The translations under genes were made by a program, and so were the position numbers. DNA of 64,000 nucleotides from Mycolicibacterium parafortuitum (GTDB lineage: Bacteria > Actinomycetota > Actinomycetes > Mycobacteriales > Mycobacteriaceae), in the NCBI RefSeq assembly GCF_010725485.1, contig NZ_AP022598.1, positions 3,968,001-4,032,000 of the forward strand, written 5' to 3'. A model generated the notes under the pieces. It saw nothing but the letters and a program-made list of their open reading frames with translations. It made no database searches and was not told the origin of the DNA. This document shows, piece after piece, positions 1 to 8,039 of the stretch (its first letter is position 1; every line of letters starts with the position of its first letter).

Positions 1-463
1 GCAGGTCGTAGTCGTGCCGGGCCAGCGCCTCGACCGTCGAGACGGCGACGCGGACGGCCCGCTCACCCGCCTCGGGTGACAACCTCCCGGCCGCGACCGC
101 GGCGAGCAGTTCGTCGACGTCGACGATCCGCACGTCCCGCCCGGTGCGCAGCACCAGGTCCAGGTAGTGGTCCACGCCCACCCAACGGTCGCCGTCGCGG
201 GTGTATTCGCCGACGTCGAGGTAGAAGTCCTGGTCCTTTTCGTGGCCCGGGTTGAAATGGAACACCGTCACCCGTAACCCCAACGACGGCAGCACCCACG
301 ACTCCAGGTAGTGGAACTGCGCGCGGCCGGGAGCCGGCCGCGCCATGTAGAGGCCCCAGGGCTGTTCGGTGTACGTCTCGACGTCGCGGACGATGCCCTT
401 CGGGTCGGTGTTGGTGCGGGCCCGGACGTCGAACACCTCGCGCTTGGGGGCGTGCACCGTCAC
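1..463 (-). CDS. DUF402 family protein, 3' end cut by window edge
   Basis: Reading the minus strand from 463 gives VTVHAPKREVFDVRARTNTD and continues without a stop to base 1, so the C-terminus lies outside the window. The segment YLESWVLPSLGLRVTVFHF, followed by DFYLDVGEYTRDGDRWVGVDHYLDLVL, resembles the DUF402 (FomD/YgaC-like) beta-barrel, a family that includes nucleoside diphosphatases. By position next to uvrB it matches M. tuberculosis Rv1632c. Three GTG codons could serve as the start (472, 463, 457). A GGAGG lies 8 bases before the GTG at 457, which may be the true start, while 463 keeps two more residues. The substrate is unknown. Confidence 0.75.
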   Translation of the reverse strand, partial: MTVHAPKREVFDVRARTNTDPKGIVRDVETYTEQPWGLYMARPAPGRAQFHYLESWVLPSLGLRVTVFHFNPGHEKDQDFYLDVGEYTRDGDRWVGVDHYLDLVLRTGRDVRIVDVDELLAAVAAGRLSPEAGERAVRVAVSTVEALARHDYDL

Positions 464-600
464 GGCCTCCACTTCCTCAGGCCGGCGAGCATCAGCACCA
501 GGCTCAGCGGACGGAGTGCGATCCGCAGCGGTTCGGGCACGGCGTCACGGTAACCTGCCTGGTCGCCCCGGCGGGGAATGAACATGTCGGCGGGCGCGCT

Positions 601-606
601 TAACCT
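601..606 (+). promoter_or_regulatory. -10 box of a probable leaderless uvrB promoter
   Basis: TAACCT ends six bases before the uvrB ATG and no Shine-Dalgarno lies between them. A weak -35 match, TGAACA, is at 579-584 with a 16-base spacer. Transcription would start at or next to the ATG. No mycobacterial LexA box (TCGAAC-N4-GTTCGA) was seen here. Confidence 0.5.
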
Positions 607-612
607 GGGAAC

Positions 613-2772
613 ATGGCTTTCGCTACCGAACATCCTGTGCTCGCGCATTCGGAGTACCGCCCCGTCGACGAGGTGGTCCGCAGTGGCGCGCGCTTCGAGG
701 TGGTCAGTGAGTACGAGCCCGCCGGTGACCAGCCCGCCGCCATCGACGAGCTGGAGCGCCGGATCCGCGCGGGCGAGAAGGATGTGGTGCTGCTTGGCGC
801 GACCGGAACGGGCAAGTCGGCGACCACCGCGTGGCTGATCGAACGGCTGCAGCGGCCGACGCTGGTGATGGCGCCGAACAAGACCCTGGCCGCGCAGCTG
901 GCGAACGAGCTGCGGGAGATGTTGCCCAACAACGCGGTCGAATACTTCGTCTCGTACTACGACTACTACCAACCCGAGGCGTACATCGCCCAGACCGACA
1001 CCTACATCGAGAAGGACAGCTCGATCAACGACGACGTCGAGCGGCTCCGGCACTCGGCCACGTCGAATCTGCTGTCCCGGCGCGACGTGGTGGTGGTCGC
1101 ATCCGTGTCGTGCATCTACGGCCTGGGCACGCCGCAGTCGTACATGGACCGCTCCGTCGAGCTGAAGGTCGGCGACGAGGTGCCCAGGGACTCGCTGCTG
1201 AGGCTGCTGGTCGACGTGCAGTACACCCGCAATGACATGTCCTTCACGCGCGGGACGTTCCGGGTGCGCGGCGACACGGTCGAGATCATCCCGTCGTACG
1301 AGGAGCTCGCGGTGCGCATCGAGTACTTCGGTGACGAGATCGAGGCCCTGTACTACATGCACCCGCTGACCGGCGACGTGATCCGGAAGGTGGACTCGCT
1401 GCGGGTCTTCCCGGCCACCCACTACGTCGCCGGACCGGAGCGCATGGCGCAGGCCATCTCCTCCATCGAGGCCGAACTCGAGGAGCGCCTCGCCGAACTG
1501 GAGGGTCAGGGCAAGCTGCTGGAGGCGCAGCGGCTGCGGATGCGCACCAACTACGACATCGAGATGATGCGCCAGGTCGGATTCTGCTCCGGCATCGAGA
1601 ACTACTCGCGGCACATCGACGGACGGCCCGCGGGTTCGGCGCCCGCCACCCTGCTCGATTATTTCCCCGAGGACTTCCTGCTCGTCATCGACGAGTCGCA
1701 CGTCACCGTGCCCCAGATCGGCGGCATGTACGAGGGCGACATGTCCCGCAAACGCAACCTGGTCGACTTCGGCTTCCGGCTGCCGTCCGCGGTCGACAAC
1801 CGACCGCTGACGTGGGAGGAGTTCGCCGACCGGATCGGCCAGACGGTGTACCTGTCGGCGACGCCGGGCAACTTCGAGCTGGCCCAGACCGGCGGCGAGT
1901 TCGTCGAGCAGGTGATCCGCCCGACCGGCCTGGTGGATCCGCAGGTCATCGTCAAGCCGACGAAGGGCCAGATCGACGATCTGATCGCCGAGATCCGCAA
2001 ACGCACCGAACGCGACGAGCGGGTGCTGGTGACGACGCTGACCAAGAAGATGGCCGAGGATCTCACCGATTACCTGCTCGAGATGGGCATCAGGGTCCGG
2101 TATCTGCACTCCGAGGTCGACACGCTGCGCCGCGTCGAGCTGCTGCGCCAGCTGCGGCTCGGTGAGTACGACGTGCTCGTCGGCATCAACCTGCTGCGTG
2201 AGGGTCTCGACCTTCCCGAGGTGTCGCTGGTCGCGATCCTCGACGCCGACAAGGAAGGGTTCCTGCGCTCGCCGCGCAGCCTGATCCAGACCATCGGCCG
2301 CGCGGCCCGCAACGTGTCCGGCGAGGTGCACATGTACGCCGACAAGATCACCGACTCGATGAAGCAGGCCATCGACGAGACCGAACGCCGGCGCGACAAG
2401 CAGATCGCCTACAACAAAGAACACGGCATCGACCCGCAACCGTTGCGCAAGAAGATCGCCGACATCCTCGACCAGGTGTACCGGGAGGCCGACGACACCG
2501 AAGCCGTCGAGGTCGGCGGGTCCGGGCGCAACGCGTCCCGGGGCCGGCGCGCCCAGGGCGAGCCGGGCCGCGCCGTCAGCGCCGGGGTGTTCGAGGGCCG
2601 CGACACGTCGAACATGCCGCGCGCTGAACTGGCCGACCTGATCAAGGATCTGACCGACCAGATGATGGCGGCCGCCCGCGATCTGCAGTTCGAGTTGGCC
2701 GCTCGCATCCGCGACGAGATCCAGGATCTGAAGAAGGAATTGCGCGGCATGGACGCCGCCGGTCTGAAATAG
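613..2772 (+). CDS. uvrB: Excinuclease ABC subunit B
   Basis: UvrB is the helicase-like core of nucleotide excision repair. It receives damaged DNA from UvrA, inserts a beta-hairpin to verify the lesion and recruits UvrC. The 719-residue protein has Walker A GATGTGKS at about 62-69, the tyrosine-rich hairpin [14 protein letters not shown] near 111-124 and the Walker B-like DESH near 360-363. A C-terminal UVR coiled-coil domain for UvrC contact lies at about 670-710. A basic, glycine-rich linker (about 630-665) precedes the UVR domain. The start is fixed by the leaderless-type -10 box six bases upstream. uvrA lies 6 kb downstream on the same strand but is not in the same operon. The length is usual for actinobacterial UvrB. 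Confidence 0.98.
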   Translation: MAFATEHPVLAHSEYRPVDEVVRSGARFEVVSEYEPAGDQPAAIDELERRIRAGEKDVVLLGATGTGKSATTAWLIERLQRPTLVMAPNKTLAAQLANELREMLPNNAVEYFVSYYDYYQPEAYIAQTDTYIEKDSSINDDVERLRHSATSNLLSRRDVVVVASVSCIYGLGTPQSYMDRSVELKVGDEVPRDSLLRLLVDVQYTRNDMSFTRGTFRVRGDTVEIIPSYEELAVRIEYFGDEIEALYYMHPLTGDVIRKVDSLRVFPATHYVAGPERMAQAISSIEAELEERLAELEGQGKLLEAQRLRMRTNYDIEMMRQVGFCSGIENYSRHIDGRPAGSAPATLLDYFPEDFLLVIDESHVTVPQIGGMYEGDMSRKRNLVDFGFRLPSAVDNRPLTWEEFADRIGQTVYLSATPGNFELAQTGGEFVEQVIRPTGLVDPQVIVKPTKGQIDDLIAEIRKRTERDERVLVTTLTKKMAEDLTDYLLEMGIRVRYLHSEVDTLRRVELLRQLRLGEYDVLVGINLLREGLDLPEVSLVAILDADKEGFLRSPRSLIQTIGRAARNVSGEVHMYADKITDSMKQAIDETERRRDKQIAYNKEHGIDPQPLRKKIADILDQVYREADDTEAVEVGGSGRNASRGRRAQGEPGRAVSAGVFEGRDTSNMPRAELADLIKDLTDQMMAAARDLQFELAARIRDEIQDLKKELRGMDAAGLK

Positions 2773-2811
2773 CTTGATCTCAACCGCCGTTGAGGTCCTA
2801 CGGTCGACGCC

Positions 2812-4233
2812 GTGACCCACACCGGAACAAACAGCAGGACCGTCGCCTCGGGCGGTTGGCGGGAACTGCTCGGACCCAGGAACCTCGGTGCGTCGCTGGT
2901 GCTGGCCGGCGGTGTCGCGCTGTACGCGACCAACGAGTTCCTGACGATCAGCCTGATGCCCAGCGCCGTCGCCGACATCGGCGGTCAGCGCTTCTACGCG
3001 TGGGTGACGACGGTGTATCTGGTCGGCTCGGTGATGGCCGCGACCACCGTGCATGCGGTGCTGATGCGGCTCGGGCCGCGGCTGGCGTACCTGCTCGGCC
3101 TCACCGTGTTCGGACTGGGCAGCCTGGGGTGTGCGGTGGCGCCCAGCATGGAGGTGCTGCTGGTGGGTCGGACGGTGCAGGGCGCCGCGGGCGGCATGCT
3201 GGCCGGTCTGGGATACGCGGTGATCAATACGGCGCTGCCGAGCGTGCTGTGGACCAAGGCGTCGGCGCTGGTGTCGGCGATGTGGGGGGTGGGCACGCTG
3301 GTCGGCCCGGCCGCCGGTGGGCTGTTCGCCCAATACGGTTCGTGGCGTTGGGCTTTCGGAGTGCTGGTGGTGATGACCACGGCGATGTCGGTGCTCGTGC
3401 CGATCGCGCTCCCGGCCCGCGGTGACACCGGGGGAGCGGTGCCTACCGCCCGGGTGCGCATTCCGGTCTGGTCGCTGCTGCTGCTTGGCGCGGCGGCGCT
3501 GCTGGTCAGCATCGCCGGTATCCCGCGCGACCTTCGGGTCACCGCGGTGCTGGTCGCCGTCGGAGCCGGGCTTGTCGCGGTGTTCGTGGTCGTGGACCGG
3601 CGCATGAGTGCGTCGGTGCTGCCGCCGAGTGCGTTCGGTCCGGGTCCGCTGAAGTGGATCTACCTGACGCTGGGCGCGTTGATGGCCGCGACGATGGTGG
3701 ACATGTACGTGCCGCTCTACGGCCAGCGGCTCGCCCACCTGACGCCGGTCGCGGCGGGGTTCCTCGGCGCCGGCCTGGCGATCGGCTGGACGGTGGGGGA
3801 GATCAGCAGCGCGTCGCTGAACCGGCCCCGGGTGATCGTGCGAACCGTGGCGGTGGCGCCGCTGGTGATGGCCACGGGGCTGGCCATCGGTGCGCTGACG
3901 TTGCACGAGGACGCGTCGGCCTTACGGGTGGCGGTGTGGGCGATCGGCCTGGTGATCACCGGAGCCGGAATCGGCATCGCGTGGCCGCATCTGTCGGCGT
4001 GGGCGATGAGCAAGGTGGACGATCCGGCGGAGGGCCCCGCGGCTGCCGCGGCGATCAACACGGTGCAGGTGATCTGCGCGGCCCTCGGTGCCGCGCTTGC
4101 CGGGGTCATCGTCAACGTCGCCGACCGCGGCGACGCCGGCGGGGCGCGGTGGCTGTTCGCCTGCTTTGCGGTGCTGGCCGCGCTGGCGGTGATCGCCTCC
4201 ACCCGCAGCGGCCGGCCTGCGCCGGCCGGGTAA
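2812..4233 (+). CDS. MFS drug-efflux-type transporter
   Basis: A 473-residue polytopic membrane protein of the major facilitator superfamily, matching by position the M. tuberculosis Rv1634 efflux protein. Hydrophobic segments cover most of the sequence after about residue 30. The segment GRTVQGAAGGMLAG near residues 118-131 resembles the conserved R-x-x-Q-G motif of the 14-helix DHA2 drug/proton antiporters. The GTG start lies exactly seven bases after TACGGT (2799-2804) with no Shine-Dalgarno, so a leaderless transcript is likely. It follows uvrB by 39 bases and may also be read through from it. The substrate cannot be told from sequence. Confidence 0.88.
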   Translation: MTHTGTNSRTVASGGWRELLGPRNLGASLVLAGGVALYATNEFLTISLMPSAVADIGGQRFYAWVTTVYLVGSVMAATTVHAVLMRLGPRLAYLLGLTVFGLGSLGCAVAPSMEVLLVGRTVQGAAGGMLAGLGYAVINTALPSVLWTKASALVSAMWGVGTLVGPAAGGLFAQYGSWRWAFGVLVVMTTAMSVLVPIALPARGDTGGAVPTARVRIPVWSLLLLGAAALLVSIAGIPRDLRVTAVLVAVGAGLVAVFVVVDRRMSASVLPPSAFGPGPLKWIYLTLGALMAATMVDMYVPLYGQRLAHLTPVAAGFLGAGLAIGWTVGEISSASLNRPRVIVRTVAVAPLVMATGLAIGALTLHEDASALRVAVWAIGLVITGAGIGIAWPHLSAWAMSKVDDPAEGPAAAAAINTVQVICAALGAALAGVIVNVADRGDAGGARWLFACFAVLAALAVIASTRSGRPAPAG

Positions 4234-4293
4234 CGATCACGCCGATCGGAAACCTGTTCGCGGCGTTGGGGACCTGGCAACCTCAGGTGCAGT

Positions 4294-4364
4294 GCGGGTG
4301 TGGCCGAGTGGCTAGGCACCGGCCTGCAAAGCCGTTTACGCGGGTTCGAATCCCGCCACTCGCT
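4294..4364 (+). tRNA. tRNA-Cys (anticodon GCA)
   Basis: A 71-base cloverleaf. The acceptor stem GCGGGTG (4294-4300) pairs with CACTCGC (4357-4363), with one G-T wobble. The D arm is GCC...GGC, the anticodon loop is CTGCAAA with GCA in the centre, and the T arm is GCGGG-TTCGAAT-CCCGC. The discriminator base is T, as expected for tRNA-Cys. CCA is not encoded. The outermost anticodon-stem pair is a C-T mismatch. Confidence 0.95.
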
Positions 4365-4371
4365 CGCACGA

Positions 4372-4396
4372 CACCGGACGGTAAAGTGTGCCGGTG
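4372..4396 (+). promoter_or_regulatory. Hairpin and possible -10 box ahead of the SMR pair
   Basis: CACCGG (4372-4377) and CCGGTG (4391-4396) can pair around a 13-base loop that holds ACGG and a -10-like TAAAGT (4381-4386). This is either the promoter or part of the leader of the SMR genes. A guanidine-responsive element was considered because of the SMR genes, but no full consensus was recognised. Confidence 0.25.
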
Positions 4397-4472
4397 CCAA
4401 CTGAAGTCCGGCCCCGCCGGTGACGAAACTCGAACGGCCGCGCGTCGTTTCAGGTGCGCGAGGGTTGCCGCG

Positions 4473-4799
4473 GTGACCTGGCTGCTGCTCGGTCTGGCGA
4501 TCTGCAGTGAGGTCGCGGCGACGCTGTCGTTGAAGGGTTCGGCGACCGTTCCCGCGCTGTACGCCGTGGTGGTGTTCGGTTATCTCGCATCGTTCGTGCT
4601 GCTGGCGCTCGTGCTGCGCCGTGGCATGGCCCTCGGTGTGGCATACGGGATTTGGGGTGCCGCCGGGGTGGCGCTGACCGCGGTGCTGTCCGCGATCGTG
4701 TTCGGCGAGGCGCTGACCGCGGTGATGGTCCTCGGGCTGGCCTGCATCATCGGCGGCGTCGTCCTGGTGGAGAACGGCTCTCGCGTGGACCACGAATGA
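4473..4799 (+). CDS. Small multidrug resistance (SMR) transporter, first subunit of a pair
   Basis: A 108-residue protein with four hydrophobic helices. Glu13 in LAICSEVAAT is the conserved membrane carboxylate that binds proton and substrate in EmrE-type pumps. AYGIWGAAGVAL (about 58-69, Trp61) matches the conserved third-helix segment of the Qac subtype rather than the guanidinium-exporter subtype. The GTG start gives the usual family length; GAGGG lies about 8 bases upstream. Its stop overlaps the ATG of a second SMR gene, so the two are co-translated and probably form a heterodimer like EbrAB or YkkCD. Expected substrates are quaternary ammonium or dye cations, inferred from the family only. 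Confidence 0.88.
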   Translation: MTWLLLGLAICSEVAATLSLKGSATVPALYAVVVFGYLASFVLLALVLRRGMALGVAYGIWGAAGVALTAVLSAIVFGEALTAVMVLGLACIIGGVVLVENGSRVDHE

Positions 4800-5119
4800 T
4801 CGGCTACCTCCTCCTCGTCGCGGCCATCGTCAGCGAGGTCGCCGGAACCTTGGCGCTGAGGGTGGCCGCCCGCGGAGGCGTCTCCTTCTACGCCGTGGTC
4901 GTCGTCGGTTACATGCTGGCGTTCACCCTGTTGTGGGGCACGCTGCGACACGGAATTCCACTGGGCGTCGCGTACGGCATCTGGGCCGCCGCCGGAGTGG
5001 CCCTGACGGCGGTGATGTCGCGGGTGCTGTTCGGCGAGCCGCTGACCCGGACGATGCTGGGCGGAATCGCGTTGATCGCCGTCGGCGTGCTGCTCGTCGA
5101 ACTCGGCGCCAACCATTGA
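4796..5119 (+). CDS. Small multidrug resistance (SMR) transporter, second subunit of a pair
   Basis: A 107-residue four-helix SMR protein starting inside the previous gene's stop (ATGA overlap). Glu14 in AAIVSEVAGT is the conserved carboxylate and GVAYGIWAAAGVAL (about 57-70, Trp63) the signature segment. It resembles its partner closely, so the pair looks like an old tandem duplication. Differing loop charges would allow the two subunits to insert in opposite orientations: the first has KG and RRG in its loops, the second RVAARGG and RHG. This would give an antiparallel heterodimer. A homodimeric action of either is not excluded. Confidence 0.88.
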   Translation: MIGYLLLVAAIVSEVAGTLALRVAARGGVSFYAVVVVGYMLAFTLLWGTLRHGIPLGVAYGIWAAAGVALTAVMSRVLFGEPLTRTMLGGIALIAVGVLLVELGANH

Positions 5120-5255
5120 TTTGTGAAGGAGTCGGCGGATTATCCACATGCCGGCGGTGTCGGACACCGGCGATCCGACACGGATTCGCAACCGTTGGAT
5201 CACCATTGGATCGCGGGACGGTTCAGATTTGCTGAAATTGTGACAGCGTTGTCAG

Positions 5256-5933
5256 GTGCTCGCACGCCAGGTTGCCCGTCTCCTCGGTGTAGCGGTGGTG
5301 ACAGCGTGGGCCCTGTCGTTCGCCACCGTCCGTGCTCCCGTTGCTGAAGCCGCATCCTGCCCGGATGTCGAGGTGGTCTTCGCGCGGGGCACCGCCGACA
5401 AACCTGGCATCGGCTTCACCGGGCGGCAGTTCGTCACCGCGCTGAAGAAGCGCCTGCCCGGCAAGACGGTGTCGGTGTACGCCGTCAACTATCCGGCGAG
5501 CTGGAACTTCCCGAAGTCCACCAGTCAGGGCGCCGTCGACGCGAACAAGCACGTCCAGTACGTCGCCGCGATCTGCCCGAAGACGAAGATCGTGCTCGGC
5601 GGAATGTCCCAGGGCGCCGGGGTGATCGACCTGATCACGATCGGCAACCGGGTCATCTGGTTCTTCAAGCCCGCGCCGCTGCCGGACACCATGGTCAATC
5701 ATGTTGCGGCGATTGCGGTGTTCGGCAATCCGTCGCGCGATGTGTCGACCCTGGGGCCGCTGACGAAGATCAGCCCGCTGTACGGTTCCAGGACCATCGA
5801 CCTGTGTGCCCCGGGCGATCCGTACTGCTCGTCGGGTAACAACTTCTTCGCCCACTTCGCGTATCCGTGGAACGGCATGGTCAACGAGGCGGCGACGTAT
5901 GTCGCCGGGCGGGTGCTCGGCACCCAGAGCTGA
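5256..5933 (+). CDS. Secreted cutinase-family esterase (alpha/beta hydrolase)
   Basis: The 225-residue precursor has a signal peptide (hydrophobic 8-24, probable cleavage after AEA at 30-32). The cutinase core follows: the nucleophile Ser118 in GGMSQGAG, and Asp188 and His200 (FFAHF) completing the triad. Cysteines 35, 107, 184 and 191 are placed for two disulfides. Mycobacterial cutinase-like proteins hydrolyse esters, phospholipids or polysorbates outside the cell. An in-frame TGA 15 bases upstream confines the start to the GTG at 5256 or later. No clear Shine-Dalgarno was seen. The substrate is not predictable. Confidence 0.93.
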   Translation: MLARQVARLLGVAVVTAWALSFATVRAPVAEAASCPDVEVVFARGTADKPGIGFTGRQFVTALKKRLPGKTVSVYAVNYPASWNFPKSTSQGAVDANKHVQYVAAICPKTKIVLGGMSQGAGVIDLITIGNRVIWFFKPAPLPDTMVNHVAAIAVFGNPSRDVSTLGPLTKISPLYGSRTIDLCAPGDPYCSSGNNFFAHFAYPWNGMVNEAATYVAGRVLGTQS

Positions 5934-6334
5934 CTGTAGACCTCCTCTGGGGCAACACTTCTCGGCGTCTCCGTCGAACCCACCCCGGGGATGCTCTGCC
6001 TGGCGATGATGCCGCGATTGGGGCGTCGCCTGCCATACCCGCCACAGATTCCTTGCTGCAGAACCTGTTTCCGCCGCGCCACCGGAGGAACCGCGGTCCG
6101 CCCCGCCGGTCGCCGGAGAGGCACCGGTCCTCGGACTCGCATCCGGCCGTCCGGGTCCGGTCGTGCCTGTCGCGGGGGTCACCGCCGATTCCCGCTGTCC
6201 CGTCCGGTGACGCGCCGGCCGGTGTGCCGTTGCCTGCCCGCGACCCTGCCGATGCCGACGATGGCCGCCACGCCCGACGAACACGCGGTTGCCGTCGCAC
6301 GGCCGGAAGATCTCGGCGAGGCCATGTGATCCGT
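5934..6334 (+). pseudogene. Possible remnant of a Pro/Ala-rich gene with several frameshifts
   Basis: No intact gene was found in the 621 bases between the cutinase and usp. Coding-like Pro/Ala/Val-rich stretches instead switch frame: LLGVSVEPTPG near 5960, DDAAIGASPAIPATDSLLQ near 6003-6059, EPVSAAPPEEPRSAPPVAGE near 6061-6120, PSGDAPAGVPLPARDPAD near 6202-6256, and ATPDEHAVAVARPEDLGEAM ending at TGA 6327-6329. A terminator-like hairpin begins six bases after that stop. This fits a decayed gene, but high-GC non-coding DNA can produce similar peptides by chance. Bases 6367-6554 hold no recognised gene and presumably the usp promoter. Confidence 0.3.
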
Positions 6335-6366
6335 GGCTCGGCCGTCGCCAACGGCGAGCCAGTTTT
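6335..6366 (+). terminator. Rho-independent-like terminator after the remnant region
   Basis: GGCTC pairs with GAGCC and GCCGT with ACGGC around a CGCCA loop, with one bulged G. AGTTTTCTT follows. It is oriented to end plus-strand transcription from the cutinase or remnant region. Confidence 0.55.
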
Positions 6367-6554
6367 CTTGCCGCAGCATCACTTTGCGCCGTCGTGTACC
6401 CGGCGTCACGTCCGTGCGATCGAGTGATCTTGATCGTGGTTCAGCACACGGATCCTGGGTAAAAGCCTTCGATGTGTGGTGAATCGCACCCATGTTCGGC
6501 GCTGAGCGGGTTACTGTCTCCGTTGGCGTTGCAACCGACACTGGGAGGATATTG

Positions 6555-6998
6555 ATGACCGGCTATCAGACGGTGGTGGTTGGTACAGACGGATCTGATT
6601 CGTCGTTGCGTGCCGTGGACCGCGCCGGTCAGATCGCGGCAGGCGCGAACGCGAGGCTCGTCGTCGCGACGGCCTACTTCCCGCAGAACGAGGATGCGCG
6701 CGCGGCCGACGTCCTCAAGGACGAGGGCTACAAGATGTCCGGCAACGCGCCGATCTACGCGATCCTGCGTGAGGCGCGGGACCGGGCCAAGGCCGCCGGA
6801 GCCCAGAACATCGAGGAGAAGGCTGTTGTCGGGGCACCCGTCGACGCGCTAGTCGAACTGGCCGAAGAGGTCAAGGCGGACCTGCTCGTCGTCGGCAACG
6901 TCGGCTTGAGCACGATCGCCGGACGCCTGCTCGGATCGGTGCCCGCGAATGTGGCACGGCGGTCCAAGACCGACGTGCTCATCGTGCACACCTCCTGA
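6555..6998 (+). CDS. Universal stress protein (UspA family)
   Basis: A 147-residue single-domain Usp, the length of M. tuberculosis Rv1636, which has been reported to bind cAMP and ATP. The nucleotide-binding signature G-x2-G-x9-G-S is complete (Gly114, Gly117, Gly127, Ser128), and the N-terminal strand VVVGTDGSDSS carries the usual aspartate. The ATG at 6555 is preceded by GGGAGG at a good distance; upstream in-frame codons are not conserved. It faces the aldolase gene, and the two share a bidirectional terminator. A cytosolic nucleotide sensor or buffer role is inferred from the family. Confidence 0.95.
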   Translation: MTGYQTVVVGTDGSDSSLRAVDRAGQIAAGANARLVVATAYFPQNEDARAADVLKDEGYKMSGNAPIYAILREARDRAKAAGAQNIEEKAVVGAPVDALVELAEEVKADLLVVGNVGLSTIAGRLLGSVPANVARRSKTDVLIVHTS

Positions 6999-7011
6999 CA
7001 GGGCACAACAC

Positions 7012-7054
7012 GCGAAAAACCCTGGGCCGGCCGCAGCCGACCCAGGGTTTTCGC
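7012..7054. terminator. Bidirectional terminator between usp and the aldolase gene
   Basis: GCG-A5-CCCTGGG (7012-7026) pairs with CCCAGGG-T4-CGC (7041-7054) around a 14-base loop. The A run on one side and T run on the other let it end transcription of both converging genes. Confidence 0.85.
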
Positions 7055-7071
7055 ATGTCAGCGCCCCTGTG

Positions 7072-7107
7072 TCAGGAGGCCCCGGATCAGGAGGCCCCGG
7101 ATCAGGA
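7072..7107 (-). repeat. 15-bp tandem repeat duplicating the 3' tail of the aldolase gene
   Basis: TCAGGAGGCCCCGGA occurs twice (7072-7086, 7087-7101), followed by a partial third copy, TCAGGA, which includes the real stop of the aldolase gene. On the minus strand each unit reads TCC GGG GCC TCC TGA, so three TGA stops lie in frame at 15-base intervals. Confidence 0.9.
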
Positions 7108-8004
7108 AGCGGAGGCCTTCGCGATCGCGGTGATCGCGGCGTCCAGCGCGGCGTCGAACTCGTCGTCGCTCTGCTGGGCGGTCAGGCCCTCCGTCAGCGC
7201 CCGCGAGAAGCTGGCGATGACACCCTGGTTGGCGGCGAGCTTGTCGCACGCCTGCTCGCGGTTGTAGCCACCGGACAGCGCCACCACCCGCAGCACCTTC
7301 GGATGCTCGACGAGCTCGCGATAGTGGTTGTCGACGTCGGGCAGCGTGAGCTTGAGCATCACGGCCTGGTCGTCGGCGAGACCGTCCAGTTCCTTGAGGA
7401 TCGCGGCCTTGAGCTGATCCTCGGCCTTGGCCTTCTCGGGGCTGTGGATGTCGACCTCGGGCTCGATGATCGGCACCAGGCCGGCGGCCAGGATCTGCTT
7501 GCCGACCTCGAACTGCTGGGCGACGACCTCGTCGAGACCGGCGCCGGGCAGCTTGACGACCGAGCGCATCTTGGTGCCGAACACACCCTTGTCCTTGGCG
7601 CGCGCCAGCAGATCGTCGAGGCCGGGAATCGGCTTCATGACCTGGGCGCCGTCCTTCTCCTCGGCAAGGCCCTTGTCCACCTTCAGGAACGGCACGATCT
7701 GCTTGACGTTCCACAGGTAGTCCGCGGTGTCGCGGCCCTCGATCTGGCGGTCCATCGTGTCCTCGAAGAGGATCGCCCCGAGGATGCGCTCGCCGTCGAA
7801 GCTCGGGCTGGTGATGATGCGAGTGCGCATCTGATGCACCATGTCGAACATCGCCGCGTCGTCGACTTCACCAGCGTCGCTGGAGTACGCGTCCTCGGCG
7901 ATCCCGTAGAGCTTCAGCGCCTTGGGCGTGCTTCCCCCGCTCTGGTCCAGCGCGGCAATGAAGCCGGCGCCACTGCGCGCCTTGTTGTACTGATCGCTGC
8001 TCAT
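7102..8004 (-). CDS. fba: Class I fructose-bisphosphate aldolase
   Basis: Cleaves fructose 1,6-bisphosphate to glyceraldehyde 3-phosphate and dihydroxyacetone phosphate through a lysine Schiff base, without metal. The 300-residue protein resembles the Staphylococcus-type class I enzyme along its length: [16 protein letters not shown] near 15-30, [11 protein letters not shown] near 106-116, FGTKMRS near 142-148 and [11 protein letters not shown] near 176-186. Lys218 in VMLKLTLP is the probable Schiff-base residue, identified from recall of the family. AAAGGG precedes the ATG. It lies 35 bases downstream of the MBL-fold gene on the same strand and may be co-transcribed with it. Mycobacteria usually also carry a class II enzyme elsewhere. 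Confidence 0.95.
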   Translation of the reverse strand: MSSDQYNKARSGAGFIAALDQSGGSTPKALKLYGIAEDAYSSDAGEVDDAAMFDMVHQMRTRIITSPSFDGERILGAILFEDTMDRQIEGRDTADYLWNVKQIVPFLKVDKGLAEEKDGAQVMKPIPGLDDLLARAKDKGVFGTKMRSVVKLPGAGLDEVVAQQFEVGKQILAAGLVPIIEPEVDIHSPEKAKAEDQLKAAILKELDGLADDQAVMLKLTLPDVDNHYRELVEHPKVLRVVALSGGYNREQACDKLAANQGVIASFSRALTEGLTAQQSDDEFDAALDAAITAIAKASAS

Positions 8005-8039
8005 GATCCCTTTCCTGATTTCTTTCGATTAACGGCGGG

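Noticed and set aside
464..612. LexA/SOS box upstream of uvrB
   Set aside because: No match to TCGAAC-N4-GTTCGA; only a leaderless-type -10 box is visible.
460..3906. Very long minus-strand open frame opposite uvrB and the MFS gene
   Set aside because: Composition is Arg/His/Gln-rich with no family motif, and it mirrors the codon bias of the real plus-strand genes; a GC-rich shadow frame.
4294..4364. tRNA-Cys as an integration site of a mobile element
   Set aside because: No integrase, no repeated tRNA 3' end and no composition change downstream was seen.
4365..4472. Guanidine riboswitch before the SMR pair
   Set aside because: ACGG and ACGA occur and one stem can form, but no complete class I, II or III consensus was recognised, and the pumps look Qac-like rather than guanidinium-exporter type.
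5123..5347. A 74-codon open frame with an apparent Shine-Dalgarno after the SMR pair
   Set aside because: Composition is random-looking, it overlaps the cutinase signal peptide in another frame, and it shows no domain.
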